A stretch of DNA of 64,000 nucleotides from Pseudobutyrivibrio xylanivorans (GTDB lineage Bacteria > Bacillota > Clostridia > Lachnospirales > Lachnospiraceae). This document shows, piece after piece, positions 49,259 to 57,303 of the stretch; within the stretch, counting starts at the first letter, position 1, and each line of letters begins with the position of its first letter. The notes under the pieces were generated by a model. The model was not told where the DNA came from, made no database searches, and was given only the letters and a program-made list of their open reading frames with translations. Location of the stretch: contig NZ_CP043028.1 in the NCBI RefSeq assembly GCF_008935055.1, forward strand, positions 137,501-201,500, in the 5' to 3' direction. A program made the position numbers and the translations under genes.

Positions 49259-49897
49259 CTATTTTCTTGCTACCAAATGCATTCTAAATTTCTCGCATGC
49301 CTCTAGGTTATCTATCTTAAGATCTGCGACAGAACAAAACTTTCTAATCTCATCTAATGAATATGCCTTAACATCTCCATGTCCGATTAAGTTTGCAAGT
49401 GGCATTTCTGTATGATTCATAAACCAAAGAACGATACTTGGCGCTGTATAATCCTGCAGAATTAGCCTTCCATTTGGTCTTAATACACGCTTCACACTGT
49501 TAAAAAATTTCTGTGGATTTGGATAATGATGAAAACTGTTTGAGCATATAATTACATCAAAAGAATTGTCTTCAAATGGTAAATTCTCGCAATCTCCAAC
49601 AACCCAATCTACACCATTTAAATTCTTTGACTTAGCGACCTCTATCATCCTAGGGGTGATATCTAGACCTGTGTAATGCTTTGTTGAATCCTTTTCATGT
49701 AATAAAGAAATCATAGGTCCAGTACCACATCCACAATCTAATAAATCCTGATAATCTTCTTGAGCTAATTCAGATGCTATGTATGGATAATCATCCTTAC
49801 ACATTTCATAAATACCAGCCTGATTCGACTCATAAATATCTGCTGCCTTGGTAAACTCTTTAATTGTTAAGTCCTTATATTCTTCTGCCGTTCTCAT
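49259..49897 (-). CDS. Class I SAM-dependent methyltransferase
   Basis: 212 residues, Methyltransf_11 type: motif I LLDCGCGTGPMISLL (near 53), acidic residue in GLDITPRM, motif IV FDVIICSNSFHHYPNPQ and motif VI RVLRPNGRLIL. It appears intact, unlike the two methyltransferases around it. The substrate is unknown. RBS AGAGGTGATGG lies before the ATG. Confidence 0.85.
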   Translation of the reverse strand: MRTAEEYKDLTIKEFTKAADIYESNQAGIYEMCKDDYPYIASELAQEDYQDLLDCGCGTGPMISLLHEKDSTKHYTGLDITPRMIEVAKSKNLNGVDWVVGDCENLPFEDNSFDVIICSNSFHHYPNPQKFFNSVKRVLRPNGRLILQDYTAPSIVLWFMNHTEMPLANLIGHGDVKAYSLDEIRKFCSVADLKIDNLEACEKFRMHLVARK

Positions 49898-49975
49898 AAA
49901 ACCATCACCTCTTCTAGTAAATAAATTATGCCATCAATATTCTAATAGAAATGGCTTCTAAAATTCTGGCCGCCC

Positions 49976-50577
49976 TTAAACTGCCACATCCATAAATTCA
50001 TCTATAGCTTTCAGCACAGGCTCAGAATATTCTTTTTCTCCGAAAAGCCACTGCTCATGTTGCATATCAAACTCTCTAATATCAGGGTCATAAACTTCTC
50101 AGCAGTCTCGTCATTCATCAGAAAAAAACTCTTCAATTTTTCTTTAGTCTTATTCCGCTTCTTTTCGCTCTTTGTAAAGCTGGTAAGTAGCGGAACTACA
50201 AGCATAGACTGAAGCTTTGCAGCTACTTTTCCACTTTGGTCAAGGTCTGGACTACCAAAAATGGCATGGTCTATATGCACATTTTTTCTCATAACAAGCT
50301 GTCCTACAAAGCTGGAACCAAGAGAAGAACCTATAGCACCATCAAGTCTGCCATAGTGATTCTCCCTTATATAATTCTCAATTTTCTCTGTTACAGTTAT
50401 CATGTCAGGAAATATATCATCACTTCCATCAAAACCATCATAGTTTACACATATAAGATGATATTTTTCAGCAAGCTCCGGTATGACTGTTCCAAAATTT
50501 GTCTGCCAATCGCAGCACGTTCCAGGAAGTAGCATAAGCGTCTTTCCTGACATGTTTCCTATTTCTTCAAATTGCAT
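49976..50577 (-). pseudogene. Alpha/beta hydrolase with broken or fused C-terminus
   Basis: Starts MQFEEIGNMSGKTLMLLPGTCCDWQ, with the nucleophile elbow IGSSLGSSFVG. The frame holds to about residue 168 (AEKFMTL). After a shift near 50100 a second frame reads YDPDIREFDMQHEQWLFGEKEYSEPVLKAIDEFMDVAV to a stop at 49976, which looks like the end of a different hydrolase. This could be a frameshift or a deletion fusion. It overlaps the operon end of the esterase gene, 5 bp away. Confidence 0.6.
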
Positions 50578-50582
50578 AATAT

Positions 50583-51491
50583 CTAAGCCTCTCTCGCTAA
50601 TTGAACCATCTGCTCCCACCCCTCTTTTGCTTCTTTTACTATTGGGAACACTGGATAACAATGGAACATTCCTTTTCCTACAATCATATTGTAGCTAACA
50701 CTATATCGTTTCATTACTCTCTCAAAAGATGGAGCACAAGCATATAAAGTTTCATCAGAACCATATATAAAAGTAACTGGTGGGCAATTTGTAAAGTCAC
50801 CTTTTTGTAACCAAATCATGTAATCAGGAACTGAATTATCACCATGTCTCATAATATCCACAGCTCTTTTCATATAATCTGCTGGAACCATGACATCCTT
50901 TTTTTCAAGTTCAAGCATACGCTTCCATTCTTCCTCTGAATTTACACAAGTACCTGGCGAAAGCGCAATGATATGTGCTGGCATCGGAACATCATTATGT
51001 CCATCGTTAATATAAGCTACCAATCCCAGAGCTAAGTTTCCGCCCGAAGATGAACCAAGTATGCTTATATTCTTTTCATCATAATCTTTAAGCATCTCCT
51101 TGTATGTTTCGTGTATCATTTCATAGGCTTTTGAAATTGGATAATCTAAACATAAAGGATAATAAGGTATGTACAAATCTAAACCTGTTTCCTTAGCAAA
51201 TCTAAGTGCTTTTTTTATTGAACCAGCTCTGGGAGCTATAACCATACCACCACCTATGATAAACATATTGGCTCTATTTACTTTTTTCTTATGAATCAAT
51301 TTCAGAACTTTACATCCCATAACCTGAATTTGACTTATGTTAAATTCATCATCCTGTAAATCAGGAACAGTAATTCTAGCATTTAATTTTCTTTTACTAT
51401 CAATAAAATCCTCATCATTACCACCAAAATAAAGCTTTTTCAAATTTAAAGCCTTCACCAAAAACTTAAGTATTTCGTATTTTGCACTCAT
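50583..51491 (-). CDS. HSL-type esterase/lipase (alpha/beta hydrolase)
   Basis: 302 residues. Nucleophile GSSSGGNLA (near 146), DYMIWL and YGSDETLYAC for the acid, and GMFHCYP for the catalytic His, as in the hormone-sensitive-lipase/Abhydrolase_3 family. The oxyanion HGGG motif is changed to IIGGGM. Cytoplasmic by sequence. The start at 51491 follows GAGG by 8 nt. It is probably in the same transcript as the feo genes upstream. Confidence 0.8.
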   Translation of the reverse strand: MSAKYEILKFLVKALNLKKLYFGGNDEDFIDSKRKLNARITVPDLQDDEFNISQIQVMGCKVLKLIHKKKVNRANMFIIGGGMVIAPRAGSIKKALRFAKETGLDLYIPYYPLCLDYPISKAYEMIHETYKEMLKDYDEKNISILGSSSGGNLALGLVAYINDGHNDVPMPAHIIALSPGTCVNSEEEWKRMLELEKKDVMVPADYMKRAVDIMRHGDNSVPDYMIWLQKGDFTNCPPVTFIYGSDETLYACAPSFERVMKRYSVSYNMIVGKGMFHCYPVFPIVKEAKEGWEQMVQLAREA

Positions 51492-51501
51492 AATATCAAC
51501 C

Positions 51502-51690
51502 TCATTTCTCTGCAATCACAGTAATCCAAGGTTTGCTCTCATGATGGTCTGTTTTTATAGCTGAAAAACCAGCGTCTTTTAGTGCTCCTTCAATTTCAGC
51601 ATGCCCACTGTTCATTCCATTTACCATCATCTGACCTAAAAATCCTTCAGGTTTTCTGGTCTGACTAACAAAATTCTTAAATAATCTCAT
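51502..51690 (-). pseudogene. Methyltransferase reduced to its two ends
   Basis: 62 codons. The first 31 (MRLFKNFVSQTRKPEGFLGQ...NSGHA) match the N-terminus of a common methyltransferase family, and the rest (EIEGALKDAGFSAIKTDHHESKPWITVIAEK) match its C-terminus. The whole SAM-binding core of about 150 residues is deleted in frame. The ATG overlaps the stop of the upstream FeoC-like gene (ATGA). It may still be translated but cannot bind SAM in the known way. Confidence 0.7.
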
Positions 51691-51965
51691 TTAAAATCCT
51701 CCCTTGTAGTAATCTCCCACATCTGTCCCATGTTTTCAAAACCACCATCAGGAAGGCAACCTTTACAGGTGTGCCCTCCCTCTGATGAACAATCTTCACA
51801 GCTATTACACCCATGAACATTGAAAATAACCTTCTTGATTATCCCCATGTTTTCCAAATACTCCAGCTGCCTGTTAACATCATCAACAGTTGTGTTCATT
51901 TCTAGTGCTAGTAAATCAATCGTTCTGGCATTGCCATCTTTTAATAATTCCAGTAGTTGCTCCAC
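51687..51965 (-). CDS. FeoC-like winged-helix protein with cysteine cluster
   Basis: 92 residues. N-terminal winged helix (MEQLLELLKDGNARTIDLLALEMNTTVDDVNRQLEYLENMGII), then C-x2-C-x2-C-x7-C-x2-C (residues about 52-68), able to hold an Fe-S cluster or zinc. It follows feoB by 13 bp, the place of FeoC, a small Fe-S regulator or chaperone of FeoB. GTG start after AAGGTG. The role in iron uptake is inferred from context. Confidence 0.75.
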   Translation of the reverse strand: MEQLLELLKDGNARTIDLLALEMNTTVDDVNRQLEYLENMGIIKKVIFNVHGCNSCEDCSSEGGHTCKGCLPDGGFENMGQMWEITTREDFK

Positions 51966-51978
51966 TCAAATCACCTTC

Positions 51979-54009
51979 TTACCAGATAAGCAAACCAATG
52001 TGATAAGCGATAAATGCAAGAATCAATGAAACCACGGTGTAGTAAAGTACGATTCTTCCAGTCCATTTTGCCGAGTGTGTTTCCTGATATGTTGCAGCAA
52101 GAGCAACAACACATGGCATATTAAAGGTCATAGCGAAAATAAATGCTAATGCCTCCGGTTTTGAAACATTTGCAAGAAGAACAGAACTCAGACTTCCTGG
52201 TCCAGTAATTGCAGCTGTACTGCCTGCACCACTCATTGCATTCGTAAATGCGGTACTATAAGAGCCACCGCTGTATAATGCACTGATAACACCTACTGCT
52301 CCTTCCTTACCTACAGCTGAAGCAATATATGATAAGAACAACTGCCATGGCATACCAAATAACTTTGTAACCGGCTCAATAACAACACCAATTGTATAAA
52401 GAATTCCACCTGTACCAGATGGTGAATAACTAAGTAACCAGAACACTCCACATACCAAAAGAACAACTCTTGTTACTCTGACGAATGTCTCTTTCGTTCT
52501 GCCAAATACATATCTGAAAAGTGCTCCCCACTTCGGCTTATGATAAGGAGGTAGCTCCATAATCATTCCATATCTATCTTCCTTTTGAACAAGCTTTGCA
52601 CCAAATACTTTTGCAGTAACCCACATATGTAAAAGCATTGTAAGAAGAATAACTACAATGACAAGTACTGCACCTGGCCCAAAGAAAATTGAAGCCAGCA
52701 TTGGAATAGTAGCCCATGCAGCTCCACATGGTACAGCCCATGCAAGAGCTATAGTAAGAACCTTCTGACCCCAGTTATCAATAACACGAGAACCTGCAGC
52801 ACCACCCATTGTACAACCAAAGCTAACTAAAAATGGCATCACTGATTTTCCCTGTAATCCAAGCTTTCCCATTGTGTTATCAAACACATATGAGATACGT
52901 GCCATAATTCCCACTTCCTCGAGAAGTCCAAACACAAGTGTAACGCCGAAGACAAATCCTAACATTTTAAAAATGTATGAGAAAGACTGAATAATAACAT
53001 CAGTAACAATAAGTCTTACGAATTCGTGACAGTCGATTGCAATTAATAATGCATTTACAGGACCCTTTAAGGCCAAAACACCTTCCCCCACAAACATAAG
53101 TGGAAGGGCCGGAATAAATGAAGCTATAAGTCCAAGTAATACAGTAAGAACAACTGCAAGCTTTCCCCATCTCTTGCTGGTGTAAATTCTATCTAATTTT
53201 CCCAGAGATACCTTTTGTGTTTTAGCTTCAACTGCACCTGCAATCACATCATCAATCCATGCGAACTTACATCCACCTACAGCAACAGCGCCCTGCGCAT
53301 TCCTCTTTATCTCTTCAATAGCCGCAAATGATGCAGCACCTAAAGCCTGCTTTAGCTTTTCGATAACAACCTTGTCATTTTCAAGAACCTTTGTAGCAAG
53401 CCACATTGATGAATAACCAGGAATTGTATTCTCAGGAATAAGATTACATATTTCCTGATATCCCCTGATGCTGTCATACTGTTTTTCAAGCTCTGCTACA
53501 TTTAACTTTGAGCCCTTGCTAAGAGCTTTCTCCAAAGTTTTATAAAAGCCAGTATAAGATTTTAGATCTGTTGCTGAAAATGGAATAACTGGAATTCCAA
53601 GCTTCTCTTCAATAGCCTTCGCATCAATTTTCTTTCCCTGATCAGCTGCCACATCTGCCATGTTTAAAAGAAGAAAACATGGTGCATTGATACCAGCATA
53701 ATCTGCCAGCATAAAAAGACTTCTCTGAAGCTGTGAGCTATCAGCCAAAATGCACACAACATCAGCCTTGCCAGAAGTAATAAAATCTCTTGTAATTACC
53801 TCTTCGTCTGAATTGGCAGAAAGGCTGTAGGAACCAGGTAAGTCAGCCACATTATATTCTTTACCTGCGTATGTAAAGGAGCCCTCCTTCTTTTCTACGG
53901 TTTTGCCAGGCCAGTTACCTACATGCTGCCTCATACCTGTAAGAGCATTAAATAGAGTTGATTTACCTGAATTTGGTTGTCCCAGAAGTGCTATAGTTGC
54001 TGTGCTCAC
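51979..54009 (-). CDS. feoB: Ferrous iron transporter FeoB
   Basis: Membrane Fe(II) importer driven by its G-domain. 676 residues: G1 GQPNSGKSTLFNAL (near 9), G3 DLPGSYSL, G4 NMAD, then a helical domain and the Gate-containing membrane part (LLEEVGIMARISYVFD, FGCTMGGAAGSRVI, ALAWAVPCGAAWATIP) ending in a short tail. GTG start overlapping the feoA stop (GTGA). The length fits the family. Confidence 0.96.
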   Translation of the reverse strand: MSTATIALLGQPNSGKSTLFNALTGMRQHVGNWPGKTVEKKEGSFTYAGKEYNVADLPGSYSLSANSDEEVITRDFITSGKADVVCILADSSQLQRSLFMLADYAGINAPCFLLLNMADVAADQGKKIDAKAIEEKLGIPVIPFSATDLKSYTGFYKTLEKALSKGSKLNVAELEKQYDSIRGYQEICNLIPENTIPGYSSMWLATKVLENDKVVIEKLKQALGAASFAAIEEIKRNAQGAVAVGGCKFAWIDDVIAGAVEAKTQKVSLGKLDRIYTSKRWGKLAVVLTVLLGLIASFIPALPLMFVGEGVLALKGPVNALLIAIDCHEFVRLIVTDVIIQSFSYIFKMLGFVFGVTLVFGLLEEVGIMARISYVFDNTMGKLGLQGKSVMPFLVSFGCTMGGAAGSRVIDNWGQKVLTIALAWAVPCGAAWATIPMLASIFFGPGAVLVIVVILLTMLLHMWVTAKVFGAKLVQKEDRYGMIMELPPYHKPKWGALFRYVFGRTKETFVRVTRVVLLVCGVFWLLSYSPSGTGGILYTIGVVIEPVTKLFGMPWQLFLSYIASAVGKEGAVGVISALYSGGSYSTAFTNAMSGAGSTAAITGPGSLSSVLLANVSKPEALAFIFAMTFNMPCVVALAATYQETHSAKWTGRIVLYYTVVSLILAFIAYHIGLLIW

Positions 54010-54233
54010 TGTGCCACCTCCTCTACTTGGATACCCTTACATTCATTTCGATTCAAAGCAATCATTGTGTCTCTCGAATAAACAAGCATAGGCCTATTCT
54101 TATCATTCTTCACAACGCTCACCTTACATCCAGGAGTAAGTCCAATAGATGTAATTCTGCTCATAAACCTTGTATCACCCTCAACCTGAGTGATAACTGC
54201 CTCACGATTCTCTTTTACTTCGTTTAAACTCAT
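54006..54233 (-). CDS. feoA: Ferrous iron transport protein FeoA
   Basis: 75-residue SH3-like protein (MSLNEVKENREAVITQVEGDTRFMSRITSIGLTPGCKVSVVKND) that assists FeoB on the cytosolic side. It is first in the feoA-feoB-feoC-like operon. AGGAGG lies 6 nt before the ATG. Confidence 0.93.
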   Translation of the reverse strand: MSLNEVKENREAVITQVEGDTRFMSRITSIGLTPGCKVSVVKNDKNRPMLVYSRDTMIALNRNECKGIQVEEVAQ

Positions 54234-54248
54234 ACATTTCCTCCTTTT

Positions 54249-54323
54249 ATTAGACTAATCTATTTCGCGTTAGTTCTATCTAACCCTCGTGTAAAATCTA
54301 CCCCACTATTATTATTTTGTCAA
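54249..54323 (-). promoter_or_regulatory. feo operon promoter and paired inverted repeats
   Basis: -35 TTGACA (54318-54323), 17 bp, -10 TAGATT (54295-54300). Between it and feoA lie GTTAG-N6-CTAAC (54269-54284) and ATTAG-a-CTAAT (54249-54259). TTAG/CTAA arms of this kind are typical of DtxR/IdeR-family iron repressors, so iron-dependent repression is likely. Confidence 0.55.
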
Positions 54324-54356
54324 CAAGCTTTTCTTTATGAAACATTTACTTCTATC

Positions 54357-54387
54357 AAAAAGAACGTCCTCTTTTACGAGGACGTTC
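54357..54387 (-). terminator. Terminator after the decayed cassette
   Basis: GAACGTCCTC (54362-54371) pairs with GAGGACGTTC (54378-54387); TTTTT follows on the reverse strand. It also separates the scar from the feo promoter. Confidence 0.75.
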
Positions 54388-54408
54388 CATTAAATATAAG
54401 TATTCCAC

Positions 54409-55213
54409 TTATGATCTCTGTAAACATAAGCCTGGGCAAGGCTTCGAATTGGATGAGAAACATACTTCAACACTAATTAGTTCTTCAGCCTTAGGTGGCT
54501 TCTCTCCTGTGTTTATACTTACTGGCTCTTTTGCATGAACCTGGACTATTCCTATAATCACAAAAATTAATGAAACTAAAAATGAAATTGATAAATAAAT
54601 TATTGCTGCTGCCAGTCCATTCCTCCGATAATCTTCATGTGTTTCTACACCTATATCTATTTCATCTGAGCTAACAGCTGCTTAAAAAGCAACAGCACAG
54701 ACTTTTCCTTGTTCTATGGCAATATACCCAAATCCATCTTTTAAGAACTGCTCTGCCGATTTCCAGGAAAATGAAGGGTTAATTCTTCCCTCAATCGCTG
54801 ATATGTTATTCTCATCAATCAGTTCTATCTGAAAAGAATTAAAATCTTTTGAAGTGTTCATTTCCGCTTTAAGGAAAGAATATTCAGCTCTGGAATCTAT
54901 CAAAACATCCTTATTCTGAAAGAATTCTATTACATTCTTATCGGATGTAATCAAAACTAATCTTCGTTCACTAGGTGATATGATTTTCTTGTATATTTCT
55001 TCAAAAAACTCTTCTGATGGATTACCAGAAACATATCCAAAGCCACAATAATGCCAGAAGAAAACTGCCTCCACAACAGCTCCATCATTCACATAAATAT
55101 CCCCAGATTGAAAGCCCTCTGCAATGGAACATGGGTATACTGTGTTGGCTGTATTTTCTTTCTTTAGCCCAGGTTATGAAGTTCTTATAATGGCTTTTGG
55201 TAATATTTTTCAT
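54409..55213 (-). pseudogene. Composite scar: ZmaR-like GNAT fused to two other gene fragments
   Basis: ATG at 55213 begins MKNITKSHYKNFITWAKERK. A frameshift near 55160 leads into YPCSIAEGFQSGDIYVNDGAVVEAVFFWHYCGFGYVSG, a ZmaR-like (GNAT_acetyltran) acetyltransferase, up to a TAA at 54682. The same frame then continues the acetyltransferase (IGVETHEDYRRNGLA). In mid-domain it becomes the first 45 codons of a small membrane protein (AAAIIYLSISFLV), intact at 56922-57281. The last part, after ELISV, copies about 60 bp of the GNAT at 56234, in a different frame. The joints show that this is a deletion scar. Confidence 0.75.
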
Positions 55214-55777
55214 TTTATTATCTTCCAGTAATCTTTATATAAATAGTGATTCATTGTGCCTTCAATCATAGACTCGCTCTTTTCAAATCCAAACTTTAAA
55301 AAGGCATCCATACGCTCTATGCCATAAACTGGAACCTTAGATATTATTTCTGTACATTCAAACAAATCAAATGCAGGTGAAATAATAATTGATAACAATT
55401 CATTTATTGTCTCAGCTTTTTCATGATCACTTCTGACATCCAACCTAAGCACTCCAACGTGATTAAAATCATCTTCAACAGTCATATGAAATAGCTCTAT
55501 AGTTCCAATAGCTTCTTCTGTCTTCTTATCAATAATTGTCCAACGTACAAAGAATTTTTGATTAAAATAATAGAACCAAAAAATCTATAGCCTTATCCAT
55601 CTTTTCCTTTGTAGGATAATAGAAGTTATCCCCGTGACAGTTATCACTATTGAAAAATGGTAAAGCATTTTTATCACTATATACCTTCAGTAAATCAGTA
55701 GAATCTTCTTTAGTAACAAACCTCAGTACAAATCTCTCACTTTCAAAAATTGGACATTCCGCATATACATTACTCAT
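55210..55777 (-). pseudogene. Frameshifted GNAT acetyltransferase, copy A
   Basis: Reads MSNVYAECPIFESERFVLRFVTKEDSTDLLKVY..., nearly identical to the intact gene at 58365-58952. One extra T in a T-run (about 55577-55583, T6 against T5) shifts the frame. The rest (NQKFFVRWTIIDKKTEEAIGTIELF...KDYWKIIK) is present in the next frame to the stop at 55210. The stop overlaps the ATG of the ZmaR-like scar (ATGA). Confidence 0.85.
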
Positions 55778-56100
55778 AGTATTCCCCCAGCATTCTCGTT
55801 ATTCTACAATATCGTATATTTGGTAATTGTGCAATCGTGATTGGACAATTATATCTTCTATAGTGAGGCTTATCTTTTTGGTGACTACGTGGCAAATAAT
55901 GAAATTCCATATATGGCACGTAGTAAATTCTTGTATTTGAACATAAACCCAAAGTTTAACTCTTATATTATCATTCAAATGTCCATAACGCCAAAGATAA
56001 ACAACGCTTCTTAATATATCGAGTATAAGTTTATGGACACTCACGAAAAAACTACGTGGTAATTTCCCAAAAATGACAATAATGACGTAGCAGATCCAAA
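55778..56100 (-). other. Duplicated 5' region of GNAT copy A
   Basis: About 320 bp of non-coding sequence matching 58953-59277. It includes CTACGTG...CACGTAG, TGTCCATA...TATGGACA and TAATTGT...ACAATTA stems, and a terminator CTACGT (56052-56057)/ACGTAG (56085-56090) with TTTTTT. Frames within it are not convincing genes. Confidence 0.55.
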
Positions 56101-56183
56101 GGAAGGCGGGCCTTGAACAGTTCTGTCAGTCCAGAAACCCGCTAAGAAAGGAGGTTCTGACACCGTCTCCCGAAAGGGAACCC
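56101..56183. repeat. 83-bp repeat, copy 1
   Basis: Differs from 59561-59643 at one base. The reverse strand ends CTTGAACAG-complement as TTCAAGGCCCGCCTTCC, like the T-loop and 3' acceptor strand of a tRNA, but the partner T-stem strand is missing. TGTCAG/CTGACA and TCCC-gaaa-GGGA stems are inside. Confidence 0.75.
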
Positions 56184-56233
56184 TTGAAGTTCACCCAGAA
56201 TACGGTATACTACAGCAATATTTAATGTATATG

Positions 56234-56683
56234 TTACATAGATATATCTAGTGTAAGCTCAATTTCATCATCGTCTACCACACCTGTCTCTATAAAACCT
56301 ATATTTCGATACAATGCCAGTGCAGTCTTGTTATCTTTATTGCAAGTTAGTGTAACTCTAATCGAATTTCCAAATGGCTTTGTGCTTATATATGCTAGAA
56401 TCTGCTCAAGAGCTGCTTTCCCATAACCTTTTCCTTGATGCTTTTCATCAATCATCATATGCCAGATGTTGTATTCTGGAATGTCATAATCATAAATTAC
56501 CATAACATATCCAACCATAATGTCATCATCATAAATTCCAAATGGCTGACATTGGTCTCTATAAACATAAGCCTGTGCCAGACTTCGAATTGGATGGGAA
56601 ACGAACTTGTCCTGACCATGTCCCAACTTAAGATTAAATGCATCAATAAAATTTTCTTCTGAGATTTTTCTAAGATTAATCAT
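56234..56683 (-). CDS. BltD/SpeG-like GNAT N-acetyltransferase
   Basis: 149 residues: MINLRKISEENFIDAFNLKL...SLAQAYVYRDQCQPFGIYDDDIMVGYVMVIYDYD, acetyl-CoA site DEKHQGKGYGKAALEQIL, and ALALYRNIGFIETG. It resembles spermine/spermidine or diamine acetyltransferases such as BltD. The start at 56683 follows GGAGG; the longer frame crosses a terminator. Sixty base pairs of its sequence recur in the scar at 54412-54470. Confidence 0.82.
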   Translation of the reverse strand: MINLRKISEENFIDAFNLKLGHGQDKFVSHPIRSLAQAYVYRDQCQPFGIYDDDIMVGYVMVIYDYDIPEYNIWHMMIDEKHQGKGYGKAALEQILAYISTKPFGNSIRVTLTCNKDNKTALALYRNIGFIETGVVDDDEIELTLDISM

Positions 56684-56756
56684 AAGATTCCTCCATAAAA
56701 TTAAAATAATTGATTGGTAACAAAAGTCTTGTATGAATATCTTATGAAGGAATGGC

Positions 56757-56786
56757 AAAAAAATACCGTGGCTAATAAACCACGGT
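56757..56786 (-). terminator. Terminator of the small membrane protein gene
   Basis: TACCGTGG-N7-CCACGGTA with TTTTTTT on the reverse strand, between the membrane protein and BltD-like genes. Confidence 0.8.
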
Positions 56787-56921
56787 ACAGTAGAATTCTT
56801 ATTTTAGAAATGCCGAGGTTTTCAATAGATATTCAGATTTTGTATTTTTCTTGCTATTCATCATAATTGAACACCTCACTTTCCTGTAATTTATGTATCC
56901 ATCATACATTTTTGAAAATGT

Positions 56922-57281
56922 TTATGCAACATCTTTTATAATAAGCTTTTTCTTAAGAAGGATGTGGTCTATCTCAAGCCAAGCTATTTCGCCAATTATT
57001 GCCACAGCAAATAGGATTAATGATAGCTTAGTATTATCAATCATTATTTGAGATATTCCAAACAAAACCAACGTTAAAAATAATAAGCATCCATATACAA
57101 TAAAATTTCTACCATGTTTACGATTCCATTCTGTGACACTAACCAACTCTTCTGCCTTAGGAGGTTTTTCTCCTGTATTTATACTTACTGGCTCTTTTGC
57201 ATGAACCTGGACTATCCCTATAATCACAAAAATTAATGAAACTAAAAATGAAATTGATAAATAAATTATTGCTGCTGCCAT
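56922..57281 (-). CDS. Small membrane protein, 119 aa
   Basis: Three hydrophobic helices (about 3-24, 60-80 and 84-106), with a polar loop KEPVSINTGEKPPKAEELVSVTEWNRKHGRNF between the first two. No family recognised. RBS GGGGGAA before ATG. Follows the nucleotidyltransferase gene by 22 bp, so same transcript. Its first 45 codons recur, truncated, in the scar at 54409-55213. Confidence 0.75.
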   Translation of the reverse strand: MAAAIIYLSISFLVSLIFVIIGIVQVHAKEPVSINTGEKPPKAEELVSVTEWNRKHGRNFIVYGCLLFLTLVLFGISQIMIDNTKLSLILFAVAIIGEIAWLEIDHILLKKKLIIKDVA

Positions 57282-57303
57282 AATTATTCCCCCTATTCTT
57301 GTG

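Noticed and set aside
55770..56044. Short proteins in the leader of GNAT copy A (60 and 81 codons) and the N-terminal extension of copy B
   Set aside because: Reading frames differ between the two copies, and the strong binding site belongs to the downstream MSNVY start.
56101..56183. A functional tRNA gene in the 83-bp repeat
   Set aside because: Only the T-loop and 3' acceptor strand look like tRNA; the 5' acceptor and T-stem partners are missing.
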